Positions 16,818 through 25,708 of a stretch of 64,000 nucleotides of DNA are shown here, piece by piece. The notes under the pieces are model-generated. The model worked only from the letters and a program-made list of their open reading frames with translations, was not told the DNA's origin and did not search any database. Source of the stretch: Rufibacter roseus (GTDB taxonomy: Bacteria; Bacteroidota; Bacteroidia; Cytophagales; Hymenobacteraceae); assembly GCF_001647285.1 (NCBI RefSeq), contig NZ_LRML01000001.1:186001-250000 (forward strand). The letters run 5' to 3'. How positions within the stretch are numbered: position 1 is the stretch's first letter; every line of letters begins with the position of its first letter. The position numbers and the translations under genes were made by a program.

Positions 16818-18659
16818 TTACTGAAGTAAAATTCTGGAGGTGGTGGTGCCTTTGGCCGTTTGCACTTTCAAAAGGTACAGCCCTTTGCCCAAGCCTGAGG
16901 CATCAATTTGCTGCACTCCTGTTTTGGCAAAATCTTTCTCCAGCACCTTTTGGCCAGAAGCAGTAATAAGCGTGATCTTTTGAATGGTGCTACCGTCTTT
17001 GGTGGCAATGTTCAACAGCCCTGAGGTAGGGTTAGGGTAAACGCTGTAGTTCGCATTTCTTTCTTTTGATATTCCTAGCGGATCATTATTGATGATGGCT
17101 TGGTCAATATTCATACCTACCACGCGGTCAAACAAGATACGGTGCGCCAGGTTATTCATGTGCACGCCATCGCCGCTGTTGTAGATGGTTTTCATTTGGT
17201 TTGTTTCATCTGGGAAGCCGGTCCAGAAGTCAATGGTGTTGTCGCCAAATTTGTCTCTGGTTGCCTGCACCATGTCTACCTGAATCTGAATTTTGGTTTG
17301 GTCGCCGCTGAAGTTTCTAGGCTGGGTGGTGGTGACGTATAGAGGCACGTTGGCATCAGTAGCTAACTGGGCTATGGTATTGTAGTTGCCCATTTGAGTC
17401 TGCACTGAATACCCTTGGGCTGCATCATTAGACGGCATGTTAATGATTATGGCGTTAGGGTTGTAAGAAAGAGCCTTGGTAATGTTGTTCTGCGGGTTGT
17501 TGTCTGGCAAAATGCTAAAAGTGGTATATCCGCCCACAGCCAAATTCACTACGTTAAAGTCTGTGCTTTTTTGAGTAAGGTAAGTTCTGTACCGCCACAC
17601 CCAGGCACTGTCTTGTACGGTAGGGCCAGCACCTGCCGCAGTGGAAGAACCTAATACTACAATAGTATAGTCTTTTCCGTTGTCTGCCCTAATGGTAAAT
17701 GGATTGTTGCTCACATCTGAAACGGTGGCGTCATCATGGTCTTTGATGCGCACTATGGCTTGGTTTGTAAGGGTAGATGGAACTGTCCAGGTATACTTTT
17801 TATTTATCGCGGCTATTGAAGAGGCAATTGGAGACCAGCTGGTTCCATTGTCTGTGGAGTATTCCAAATCGGCGGAGATAATATTTTCACTCTGCCAGCT
17901 AACGGTTACCTGCTTTCCGGCTTCCCAGCTTTCATTGCCATTTGGAGAAAGAAGTTTTACTGATTTTGGACCAGCGGTAGAAGAGGTGTTTAAATAGGTT
18001 ATTCTGATTACTCCCAAGTAGTAATAACCATCTGCGTTCGTATTATTGTCGCCAGTGGTGGCAATAACCGTGATGGTTCCGTCATCGGCAGGCATCATGT
18101 TGCTTACCCGCACAAAATATCCTTTAGGCCCAGCTGGGTTAGAGGCTACTACCTGAGTGGTTTTTCCGGTAACAGTATATTTGGTTTCACGGTTAGCATT
18201 AGCTACAGGATCTACCCTGTTGGCAAAAATGGCAAAGCTGTAAGCTGTCTGAGGGTTGAGGTTAGAGAAGGTTACTCCACCCGTTGGCTCAAAGCCACCT
18301 ACCGCAGATCTTTTACTCCCGAAGAAGCTGTCTGAAGAAGCATTGTACGGAATCCGTAGGGAATCATCGGCAGCGGCGCCAGCTGTGTTGCTACCATCAT
18401 TAAAAGCATCTGTAACGGCCACAGCAATGTTTGAATTGACACCTTGGTAGTTGACAAGGTTTGCCACAGCACCAGCTTTAGAATCAGTTACGTTGTTCCA
18501 ACCTCCCGTTGAAAGCCTGGTACCGTTACCAAAGTCAATGTTGATGGTGTCTTTTGTGCCTTGAGCAGAAGCGCTAATATCAAAAGAGTACTGAAATAAA
18601 GTTACTAGCAAGAGCGCCAGGAACTTTGGGCAGAATAGGTTGAGTAAATTTTTTCGCAT
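16818..18659 (-). CDS. T9SS-exported SGNH/GDSL hydrolase
   Basis: This 613-residue protein has a signal peptide (about 1-33, ending ISASAQ). An N-terminal IDFG-type beta-sandwich domain covers about 38-225, and a short Ig-like domain (about 230-325, SPNGNESWEAGKQVTVSW) follows. The SGNH hydrolase domain is at about 328-530, with nucleophile Ser339 in VVLGSSTAAG, Asn in MPSNDAA, and Asp and His in DGVHMNNLAH. The end is a type A T9SS sorting domain (about 540-613, YSVYPNPTSGLLNI and GLYLLKVQ). It is therefore predicted to be exported across the outer membrane. SGNH enzymes in PULs are usually glycan esterases; removal of acyl substituents from beta-1,2-glucan is a fitting but unproven role. 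The SusC gene of the same PUL lies about 3.4 kb upstream. Confidence 0.82.
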   Translation of the reverse strand: MRKNLLNLFCPKFLALLLVTLFQYSFDISASAQGTKDTINIDFGNGTRLSTGGWNNVTDSKAGAVANLVNYQGVNSNIAVAVTDAFNDGSNTAGAAADDSLRIPYNASSDSFFGSKRSAVGGFEPTGGVTFSNLNPQTAYSFAIFANRVDPVANANRETKYTVTGKTTQVVASNPAGPKGYFVRVSNMMPADDGTITVIATTGDNNTNADGYYYLGVIRITYLNTSSTAGPKSVKLLSPNGNESWEAGKQVTVSWQSENIISADLEYSTDNGTSWSPIASSIAAINKKYTWTVPSTLTNQAIVRIKDHDDATVSDVSNNPFTIRADNGKDYTIVVLGSSTAAGAGPTVQDSAWVWRYRTYLTQKSTDFNVVNLAVGGYTTFSILPDNNPQNNITKALSYNPNAIIINMPSNDAAQGYSVQTQMGNYNTIAQLATDANVPLYVTTTQPRNFSGDQTKIQIQVDMVQATRDKFGDNTIDFWTGFPDETNQMKTIYNSGDGVHMNNLAHRILFDRVVGMNIDQAIINNDPLGISKERNANYSVYPNPTSGLLNIATKDGSTIQKITLITASGQKVLEKDFAKTGVQQIDASGLGKGLYLLKVQTAKGTTTSRILLQ

Positions 18660-18735
18660 GGTAGAAATTGTTAGTTAGTTTCTGAAGTGATTAAAGCTTA
18701 TGCTAAAGAATTCTCAGGCATAAGAGCAAAAAGGT

Positions 18736-20364
18736 TTAATGGAGAAAAACGGTGAGCTCTTTATTGACAGTGCTGTTTTTAAGCCGGAGGCGATACGTGG
18801 CTGGAGAAAGATTTTTACCAAAATTGGCTGTATGCAACCCGTTGGCTTTGTTTTCATCTTTCCATACCGTTTCAACCACGGTGCCGTCTCCTTTCTCCAC
18901 AGTTAGGGTGAGACCTTGTTCGTTTTGCACGCTTACCGCTATCTGATAGGCATCATAGTCAGGGTGCTTTAACAGGTCAACCAAATTGGCTTGTACCTCA
19001 ACTATAGCCAGCGGGAATCCGGTCTCATAGTTTGGCTTGGAGATATTCGCTTTCGCCAAGCCGGTTTGTATTTCCGGTAAATCGGTGAACAGAGACCATA
19101 GCAGACCACTGCGGTAATTCTCAATCATGGTAACAATAGGCCCCTGGTCAATGGCGAGGTATTGCGTGCCAACCCAACTTTTGTCTTTGTTATAGGCGTC
19201 ATAAGGACCGTAAGGGCCAATCATGGTATTGCCTAAGTTTTTGTACAGGTACCGAAGCACCTGCATAGAGAAGTAAGGTGTGTAAGGGAAGGAGGAAAGA
19301 GCCGCCGTTGGTGTTACGGTGCCGTTGTCATTGGTAGGGCTGTGCGCTGTGTAACCATTGTACGTGTCTGAAGCCGTTAAGCCCCAAAGACTGGCAAAGT
19401 AACCGTAATTTTTAGGGGCGGTGTTGATGCTGTATGACCTGTTGATGAGCGTGTGGATGACATTCTGCCTCCAGTAGTTAGCATACTGGTCTTGCAGCTG
19501 ACGTGGGTCTAAACTGATAAACGAGTAATGGGCAAAAAACAACGGGCCGCCAAACGCAGGGCCTAGGGGTAATCTATATCCTTCATATGTGTTGCCGTTC
19601 ACAAAGCTTCCGTTCCGGGTCCAGGAGTTTTGGTATACCGCAGGAGCAATAGGATGGGTAGGGGAGGCAAGCGCCAACACATAGGGAATAAGACCCTCAT
19701 TCCAACCACTAATAGGCATGTTCATATCCCAGCCGAAGTTGGGGCTCCAGTGCCAATACAGTTTGTTGTCGCCTCTAGAAGCATACCAGTCCCACTCCAC
19801 TGTCTCCCAAAGGTGAGTGATCTTGTTACGCAGCTCCGTTTCTTTAGCGTCTGATCCGTTAAAGTAGGCCCGGGCCGTGAGCAACCCGTTTACCAAGAAC
19901 GCAGTTTCAATGACGTCACCGCCGTTGTCTTTGGCGCTGAACGCAATTACTTTGCCTGTGTTGCCGTTGAGCCAATGGCTCCAAACTCCATGAAACCGGT
20001 CAGCAGTAGTCAGGAAGTTGGTGATTTTAAGTAATCTGTCTACTGCTTGAGTGCGAGTGATGAAATTGCGATGGGTACCTACAATAATAGCCTGAATGCC
20101 AAAGCCGGTTCCGCCACTGGTAACCAAATCGCCGGAAGTGGTTCTTTCCCTTGCCATTCCTGAGGTAGGGTGGGCAAAGTCCCAGAAGTAGTTGAACGTC
20201 TGCTGTTGCACCTGGTCCAATAACTTTTTGTCCTCTACCGTGGAGGTTGGCGGAATAGGTTCTGGGTCAGGCGTAGGATCTTCTTTCTCTTTGCAGCCTA
20301 GGGTATATTCCATGCAAAAGAGGGTGATTAGCAAAAGCGGGAGGCGTTTCAACAATTCCATCAT
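18736..20364 (-). CDS. GH144 beta-1,2-glucanase, lipoprotein copy
   Basis: This 542-residue protein begins with two consecutive Met codons and a lipoprotein signal (cysteine in YTLGCKEKEDP, about residue 24), followed by a Pro/Asp/Glu-rich linker. The GH144 domain (about 45-455) shares the landmarks of the other copy: FNYFWDFAHPTSGMARER, TGGTGFGIQAI, WHWSPNFGWDMN, GPLFFAHYSFISLDPR. An extra C-terminal beta-rich domain of about 85 residues (about 458-542, ending in TYRLRLKNSTVNKELTVFLH) is absent from the first copy and resembles FlgD-like or sorting-type Ig folds. As a lipoprotein it is probably the outer-membrane endo-enzyme that makes importable fragments from long or cyclic beta-1,2-glucan. 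Confidence 0.85.
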   Translation of the reverse strand: MMELLKRLPLLLITLFCMEYTLGCKEKEDPTPDPEPIPPTSTVEDKKLLDQVQQQTFNYFWDFAHPTSGMARERTTSGDLVTSGGTGFGIQAIIVGTHRNFITRTQAVDRLLKITNFLTTADRFHGVWSHWLNGNTGKVIAFSAKDNGGDVIETAFLVNGLLTARAYFNGSDAKETELRNKITHLWETVEWDWYASRGDNKLYWHWSPNFGWDMNMPISGWNEGLIPYVLALASPTHPIAPAVYQNSWTRNGSFVNGNTYEGYRLPLGPAFGGPLFFAHYSFISLDPRQLQDQYANYWRQNVIHTLINRSYSINTAPKNYGYFASLWGLTASDTYNGYTAHSPTNDNGTVTPTAALSSFPYTPYFSMQVLRYLYKNLGNTMIGPYGPYDAYNKDKSWVGTQYLAIDQGPIVTMIENYRSGLLWSLFTDLPEIQTGLAKANISKPNYETGFPLAIVEVQANLVDLLKHPDYDAYQIAVSVQNEQGLTLTVEKGDGTVVETVWKDENKANGLHTANFGKNLSPATYRLRLKNSTVNKELTVFLH

Positions 20365-20443
20365 AAGCTCCGGTTACTGGTTTGTAAAAGTTGTATTTGG
20401 TAAACTAAAGAAAGTAAGCACCCAGTCCCACTCTGAAAGAGGG

Positions 20444-20483
20444 GCGGTTTAGGGCTGTTTTTCTGAAAACAGGTCAAAAACAG
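20444..20483. repeat. Dispersed hairpin family, copy 7
   Basis: The left arm GGTTTAGGGCTGTTTTTC (from 20446) pairs imperfectly with GAAAACAGGTCAAAAAC. It is one of the more diverged copies. It lies between susD and the lipoprotein GH144 gene, next to a second hairpin at 20521-20557. Confidence 0.5.
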
Positions 20484-20520
20484 CAGCTTCAGGGTATAGC
20501 TTTTTCTTGTGCGGTATGGG

Positions 20521-20557
20521 GTGCGACAGGCAGAAAGTTTCTTTCAACCTGCCGCAC
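20521..20557 (-). terminator. Hairpin after susD
   Basis: GTGCGACAGGCAGAAAG (20521-20537) pairs with CTTTCAACCTGCCGCAC (20541-20557) with three mismatches and a 3-nt loop. It is 9 bp beyond the susD stop on the - strand. No good U-tract follows, so it may be a processing or stability hairpin that sets SusC/SusD apart from the enzymes. Confidence 0.55.
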
Positions 20558-20565
20558 TTCAACCA

Positions 20566-22056
20566 TTAGTAGTTTGGGTTCTGAGTTAATACTCCAGCAG
20601 ATTTATCTATTTCTCCTTGTGGAATAGGCATTAATTCATGTTTGCCTGTCACAAAGTTTTTGCCGGCAGCGCGTAGTACTTCCCCGGCTATGCCCCAGCG
20701 CACCAGGTCATAAAAGCGTTCGTGCTCCATGGCCAGTTCTATGCGGCGTTCGTGCCGTATGATATCTCGTAACGCGGCTTGGTTGCGCTCAGTGATTCTT
20801 GGCAGAATGGCTGCGTTGCTACCGCGGGCGCGGGCTCTTACCATCTCCAGATACATTAAAGCATCGTCTGTGTTGGCGGCTCCGCCCAATTCATTTGCTG
20901 CCTCTGCGGCCATAAGCACTACGTCTGCATAACGCAGAATACGAATGTTCACCCACATGCCTTGTCTGTTGTTGGCTTCTACTCTGATCTTAGGGTCAGT
21001 ATAAACCTTCTGGTTATAGCGCTCATTTGGCACTGATGCTGGAATAACTTCACCATAGGGAGTGATTTCGCCTCTGAACAAAATAGTGGCATCCCTTCTA
21101 GGGTCATTTGCTTCATAGGCATTAGCCAGAAGCTGTGAAGGAACATTAAAGCCCCAGCCCAAATCCATGTCGCCGGATCCTCTAACCCCTTGCACCTGGG
21201 CATATTGGGTGCCGAAACGGTTGGTTTGGGTATAGACAGCTTGAATTTCAAAAACTGATTCAGGACCATTTTCTTTTGCTTCAGTGAAAATCTGGTTGTA
21301 TGGCGTGCTTAGGTTATACATGCCAGAGTTTATGACAGCTTTTGCGCTGGCCAGGGCGCTGGACCATTTCTGCTGGTACAGATACACTTTGGCCAGCATG
21401 CCCTGAGCGGCATAGCTATTAGGTCTGCCAGGGAATTCCGGGCCCCAGGTAGTAGGCAAATTCATGGCGGCAAACTGCAGATCCTGTTCAATGAAGTTAT
21501 ATACTTCTGCTTTAGATGACTGTGGAATGTTAAAGTTATCGCCTTCTTTGAAAACCCGGTCTACAATAGGAACGCGGCCATACGTTCTAACTAAATTGAA
21601 ATACAGATAGCCTCTTACAAACCTGGCCTCAGCCTGTGATCTGACATAATCTTCAGGACTGATGGAATTTTTAAATTCTTCTGCCTGCTGCAGCACAATA
21701 TTGGTTTTGCTTATGGCAGTGTAATGTGATCTGTAAAAGTCTGTGATCAAGCCATTGTTGGGCAGAACAGTGAAGTTATCTAACGCTAATTGATCAGCGG
21801 CGTCAGCGGGTGTGCTGCCTTTGTCTGCATCATCAGAGGTAATGCTGGTAATACCTACAAATGCGAAGGCATGAACACCCCAAGCCCGTAGGTCTGAATA
21901 CATGCCATACACATATTGTGTTAAACCTCCGGCAGGATACGTTTCAGTAGTAAACCTACCTTGTGGCTGCCGATCCAGAAAATCATCACAGGAAAGAGTT
22001 GTAAGCGAAAGAGTGCCTAGTAGGGCAATGGAAGTATATTTTGCTATGTTTTTCAT
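20566..22056 (-). CDS. susD: SusD/RagB glycan-binding lipoprotein (beta-1,2-glucan PUL)
   Basis: This 496-residue outer-membrane lipoprotein has its cysteine in LTTLSCDDFLDRQP (residue 23) and the usual SusD opening DDFLDR. The TPR-like helical core includes EARFVRGYLYFNLVRTYGRVPIV, and the C-terminal part carries IRHERRIELAMEHERFYDLVRWG, both hallmarks of the family. It is the lid that binds oligosaccharide over the SusC channel. It begins 5 bp after the susC stop, so the pair is co-transcribed. The ligand is inferred from the GH144/GH3 context to be a beta-1,2-glucan. Confidence 0.92.
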   Translation of the reverse strand: MKNIAKYTSIALLGTLSLTTLSCDDFLDRQPQGRFTTETYPAGGLTQYVYGMYSDLRAWGVHAFAFVGITSITSDDADKGSTPADAADQLALDNFTVLPNNGLITDFYRSHYTAISKTNIVLQQAEEFKNSISPEDYVRSQAEARFVRGYLYFNLVRTYGRVPIVDRVFKEGDNFNIPQSSKAEVYNFIEQDLQFAAMNLPTTWGPEFPGRPNSYAAQGMLAKVYLYQQKWSSALASAKAVINSGMYNLSTPYNQIFTEAKENGPESVFEIQAVYTQTNRFGTQYAQVQGVRGSGDMDLGWGFNVPSQLLANAYEANDPRRDATILFRGEITPYGEVIPASVPNERYNQKVYTDPKIRVEANNRQGMWVNIRILRYADVVLMAAEAANELGGAANTDDALMYLEMVRARARGSNAAILPRITERNQAALRDIIRHERRIELAMEHERFYDLVRWGIAGEVLRAAGKNFVTGKHELMPIPQGEIDKSAGVLTQNPNY

Positions 22057-22061
22057 GGGAA

Positions 22062-25049
22062 TTAGAAGTTAATGTTAACGCCTCCGGTAAAGATGGTAGG
22101 AACAGGGTAAGTGCCGTTGTCTACGCCAAAGCTCAATGTGCCGCCGCCCACTTCAGGCGAATAGCCAGTAGCGTTTGTGAAAGTTTTCAGGTTTTGGGCA
22201 TTTACATAAATTTTAGCGCCTTTCATGCGAAGTTTTGCTAAAAGATCTGCACCAAGGCTGTAACCAAGCGTTAAGTTTCTGATCCGGAAGTAATCTCCTT
22301 TTTCAAGGAAGTAGTTAGACGGCAGAAAGTTTTGAGCACGGGTGTTGTCTAAGATGGGCTCAAAATTGGAGGTACCCGGACCGGTCCAGCGGTCAAGTCT
22401 TCTGGCTTCGTAGTTTAGAATAGAGAAGTTTTGGGCAATTCTGTTGTTATAGATATAATTACCAGCCACACCCTGTACATCTATACCTAGTTCAAAGCCT
22501 TTATAAGTCAGGTTGATGGAAGCGCCATACGTAAGGTCTGGGGTAGGAGAGCCAAGGTAAGTACGGTCTTTATCATTAAACACACCGTCACCGTTCACGT
22601 CTTTGAAACGTATGTCACCAGGTTTAGCTGTGGCTGCCTGCAATGAATTAGATACTTCTTCAGGAGTTTGGAAGATGCCATCATGCACATAGCCGTAAAA
22701 AGAGCCTACAGGGTTACCGGCAGATGTTCTGGAGTTTGCTTCAATTAACTCATAGCCAGTATCTCCAATAGAAAGAACCTCATTGTGGATGGTGGTCAGG
22801 TTAGCACTTACGCTGTAACCAAATTCTGAGATGTTGTCACGCCAGGTGGCTGTAAATTCAAAGCCGCGGTTCAAGATGTCACCTGCGTTCAGGAAAGTTC
22901 TGTCAATACCCACAGTACCTAAGCTAGGAACTAACGTGAGTATGTCTGAAGACTTCCGGTTGTAGTAATCGGTTTCAATGGTAAGTCTGTTGTTGAAATG
23001 GTTGAGCTCTATACCCGCGTCAAAGCCTTCAATAACTTCCCAGCGAATACCTGGGTTAGGTACATAGGCTGGTACTGCGGCCGGATAAACTCTATCTCCA
23101 AACACGGCAGAAACCCCTGTATTCAATGTTGGGTAAGTAACATACCGGTTCCCGATGCTCTGATTCCCCTGTCTACCCCAAGACGCCTTCAGCTTTAAGA
23201 AGTCAATAAAGTTCTGGTTCTGCATGAAGCTTTCTTCAGTGATCACCCAACCCAAGCCTATTGCCGGGAAATTGTCAAACTGGTTGTCGGGGCCAAACCT
23301 TGATGTTCCATCTCTTCGCAAAGACACGTTTAGCAAATATTTGTCTGCAAAAGAATAGTTAATCCGGAAGAAAGCAGAGGCCAATGCTTCCTCACTACCC
23401 CCGCCTCCGTTACGCTGTGTTTCCAGGTCGTTGCTGATGCCCAAGAACCATAGATCTGGATTATTAGGGATAGGGGCAGTAATGCCTTGTACTGAGCCGT
23501 TTAAATGATCATCTCCTCTGTATTGGGCAGTTGCTCCTAGCAAAACAGTGACATCATGCTTGTCAAAATTTCTGTTATAGGTAAGGGTGTGGTCTTGCTG
23601 CCAGCTGGTAAAAGTGCTTTTGTTTTGCCGTACCCCACTTATGTTGTTAAACTGAGCTCTTTGGTCTCCAAATCCTATGGAATAGATAGGGGTGTAGCCA
23701 CGTTCTTGGTTAAAGCCCAGGTCAGTGTAGAAAGTGGAGCGCCAGGTGAAGTTCTTTAAGAATTTCACTTCAGCGAAAGCTGAACCCAACAGACGGTACC
23801 CATTGCTGATAACCGTGCCTTTGTTTATTTCCATGAAAGCCACAGGGTTGGCAACTTGTGCTCTTTGAAAAGACGGTCCAGAGTTGAAGACTCCGGTCTC
23901 ATGGTAAGGATTATACACTGGAGCTGCCCATAGCGAACCTAAGATATTGCCAGTGGCTGGGGTGCGGTCCCAGCGGAATAGGCTTATGTCACCTCCCACT
24001 TTTACGTGTTCGTTTACTTTAAATTCATCGCGTAAGTGGGCCGTGTATCTTTTGTATGAGTCATATTTTACCAAACCCTCCTGGTTGAAATAGCTTAAGC
24101 TAAAGCTGGCTGAGTTCCGCTCGGTACCTGAAGTGATACTAATACTGTTGTTGCTGATAAAGGCATTTTCACGCAGAATCTGGTCTTGCCAATCAGTATC
24201 GGCAGTGTAGCCGTTAAAATCGAAATCAAAGGGTGACTGCCCCAGGTTGGAAAGCTGTTCGTTGTACAGCTGCCGGAATTGAGGGCCATTGGCCAATTTG
24301 ATCTTTTGCCCTACCCGCTGCACGCCAGCGTAGCTGTTAAAATTGATGTTGGTTTGGCCTTCTTTTGCTCTTTTGGTAGTTATAATGACTACGCCATTTG
24401 CTCCCTGTAAACCGAAGATTGCCAGAGAAGAAGCGTCTTTCAAAATCTCCATTGAAGCAATGTCGTTGGGGTTTAGGAAGTCAATATTGTTGGTGAAAAT
24501 TCCGTCTACCACATATAAAGGCTCTAGCCCATTAATAGAGCCAACCCCTCTTATTCTGATACTGGGTGCTGATCCGGGAGAACCGTTATTGGTAATTAAT
24601 ACCCCGGCCGCCTTGCCTTGAATGGCATTAAGAGCGTTGGGCACAGGCACATCTTCAAATTCTTCGGCTTTCAAAGAGACAATTGAACCCGTTACATCTC
24701 TTTTTTCCTGGGTGCCGTAGCCAATCACCACCACTTGCTCCAATGTCTGAGCATCTGACTGTAATTGGATGTTTAACAGGTTTCTTCCGTTCACAGCTAT
24801 CTCTTGAGACAAATAACCAATGTAGCTTATTACTAGTGTGCCGTTTGCTGGAACATTAGAAAGTGAATATTGTCCGTTTACATCGGTTTGGGTACCGGTA
24901 GTAGCGCCTTTCACTTGGACGCTGGCTCCAATAAGAGGCTCAGAGGTAGTGCCCCCTGTTACTTTGCCACTTACTGTTAACGTCTCCTGAGCATAAAGAG
25001 AGGGTAACAGTAAAAGGTTAATGAGTAATAATAGTAGTGGTCTCTTCAT
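22062..25049 (-). CDS. susC: SusC/RagA TonB-dependent transporter (beta-1,2-glucan PUL)
   Basis: This 995-residue outer-membrane importer has a signal peptide (about 1-20, ending SLYAQ). A carboxypeptidase-D-like domain covers about 22-100 (VSGKVTGGTTSEPLIGASV). The TonB-box/plug region contains QVVVIGYGTQEKRDVTGSI and PLYVVDGIF; GANGVVIITTKRA ends the plug. A long beta-barrel follows, ending in aromatic-containing FTGGVNINF. It imports oligosaccharides captured by SusD, energised by TonB-ExbBD. It is the first gene of the - strand enzyme series, and the 660 bp upstream separate it from its probable regulator, which is transcribed in the same direction. Confidence 0.93.
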   Translation of the reverse strand: MKRPLLLLLINLLLLPSLYAQETLTVSGKVTGGTTSEPLIGASVQVKGATTGTQTDVNGQYSLSNVPANGTLVISYIGYLSQEIAVNGRNLLNIQLQSDAQTLEQVVVIGYGTQEKRDVTGSIVSLKAEEFEDVPVPNALNAIQGKAAGVLITNNGSPGSAPSIRIRGVGSINGLEPLYVVDGIFTNNIDFLNPNDIASMEILKDASSLAIFGLQGANGVVIITTKRAKEGQTNINFNSYAGVQRVGQKIKLANGPQFRQLYNEQLSNLGQSPFDFDFNGYTADTDWQDQILRENAFISNNSISITSGTERNSASFSLSYFNQEGLVKYDSYKRYTAHLRDEFKVNEHVKVGGDISLFRWDRTPATGNILGSLWAAPVYNPYHETGVFNSGPSFQRAQVANPVAFMEINKGTVISNGYRLLGSAFAEVKFLKNFTWRSTFYTDLGFNQERGYTPIYSIGFGDQRAQFNNISGVRQNKSTFTSWQQDHTLTYNRNFDKHDVTVLLGATAQYRGDDHLNGSVQGITAPIPNNPDLWFLGISNDLETQRNGGGGSEEALASAFFRINYSFADKYLLNVSLRRDGTSRFGPDNQFDNFPAIGLGWVITEESFMQNQNFIDFLKLKASWGRQGNQSIGNRYVTYPTLNTGVSAVFGDRVYPAAVPAYVPNPGIRWEVIEGFDAGIELNHFNNRLTIETDYYNRKSSDILTLVPSLGTVGIDRTFLNAGDILNRGFEFTATWRDNISEFGYSVSANLTTIHNEVLSIGDTGYELIEANSRTSAGNPVGSFYGYVHDGIFQTPEEVSNSLQAATAKPGDIRFKDVNGDGVFNDKDRTYLGSPTPDLTYGASINLTYKGFELGIDVQGVAGNYIYNNRIAQNFSILNYEARRLDRWTGPGTSNFEPILDNTRAQNFLPSNYFLEKGDYFRIRNLTLGYSLGADLLAKLRMKGAKIYVNAQNLKTFTNATGYSPEVGGGTLSFGVDNGTYPVPTIFTGGVNINF

Positions 25050-25661
25050 TGTAGGAATAGGTTAGTGGTGATGCCCTTTATGTGGGCCGGTTGTGTCTTC
25101 AAAACTGCCGACTTATTTTCAATAATCTTAAAAAATGACCTATACATGGCTACATCAAATGCAATAATGTTAATTTAAGATAAAAGAAAGGCCTAATTTG
25201 TTGAATAGAGTGAGATTGCTGCAGGTGGTTTTACAAATTTGTCAATTAACAGTTATGGGCTATTTTACCTGTTTGTGTGGTAATGTTGAGGTGAAATAAA
25301 GGAGCTTGATAAGAGATGTGAGGTGCAAAGCATTGCACTTCGGCAATGCTATCTAGCAGATTTGGCTTTAAAAGTAGCTTTTAGGATGGATCGTCTGTCT
25401 TTGTTTATTAAAAGTCATTTATGTTGTAGGCGCAGAATTGAAACTATAGCCAGCAGATTTGTGTGGGGTATAGAATAACAGCATGTAGATTGAAAGCTGA
25501 AAAGGAAAAGTACAAGAATTGTTAAATGCGTTGGCTGTCTCTTTTTATGGCGGGATTTGCTTTATGTATAGGATGGGCCAGCGGGGAATGACTCTGTTTG
25601 ATACCACTTATAGTGGCCGTTTTTTATTTAATGGTGGCCAAAATTTAGGTACAGAGAATTT
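25050..25661. other. Upstream region of the PUL's susC gene
   Basis: This AT-rich stretch of about 610 bp has no credible gene. The promoter of the susC operon should lie within the first 200 bp (25050-25250, read on the - strand). I could not identify a confident -33/-7 pair, and no CG-centred or GTATCAAT-type operator like those of the right-hand locus occurs here. Confidence 0.4.
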
Positions 25662-25705
25662 TTGTCGTTTAGGTCTGTTTTCTATAAAACAGACCTAAAC
25701 GACAA
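25662..25705 (-). terminator. Dispersed hairpin family, copy 8 (perfect); terminator of the regulator
   Basis: A perfect 20-bp stem TTGTCGTTTAGGTCTGTTTT (25662-25681) with its complement (25686-25705) has a 4-nt loop, 3 bp beyond the regulator's stop codon. It is the cleanest copy of the family and supports a role at transcript 3' ends. Confidence 0.75.
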
Positions 25706-25708
25706 AGC

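Noticed and set aside
13915-20364. Annotation of the two PF10091 proteins as glucoamylases acting on starch
   Set aside because: The older label glucoamylase for this domain has been superseded: characterised members are beta-1,2-glucanases of family GH144, and no GH13, GH97 or other starch-PUL gene is present here.
25050-25250. Possible -33/-7 promoter for the first susC on the - strand
   Set aside because: Several TTTG and TATA-like words occur, but none shows the expected TTTG-(19-21)-TAnnTTTG arrangement well enough to report.
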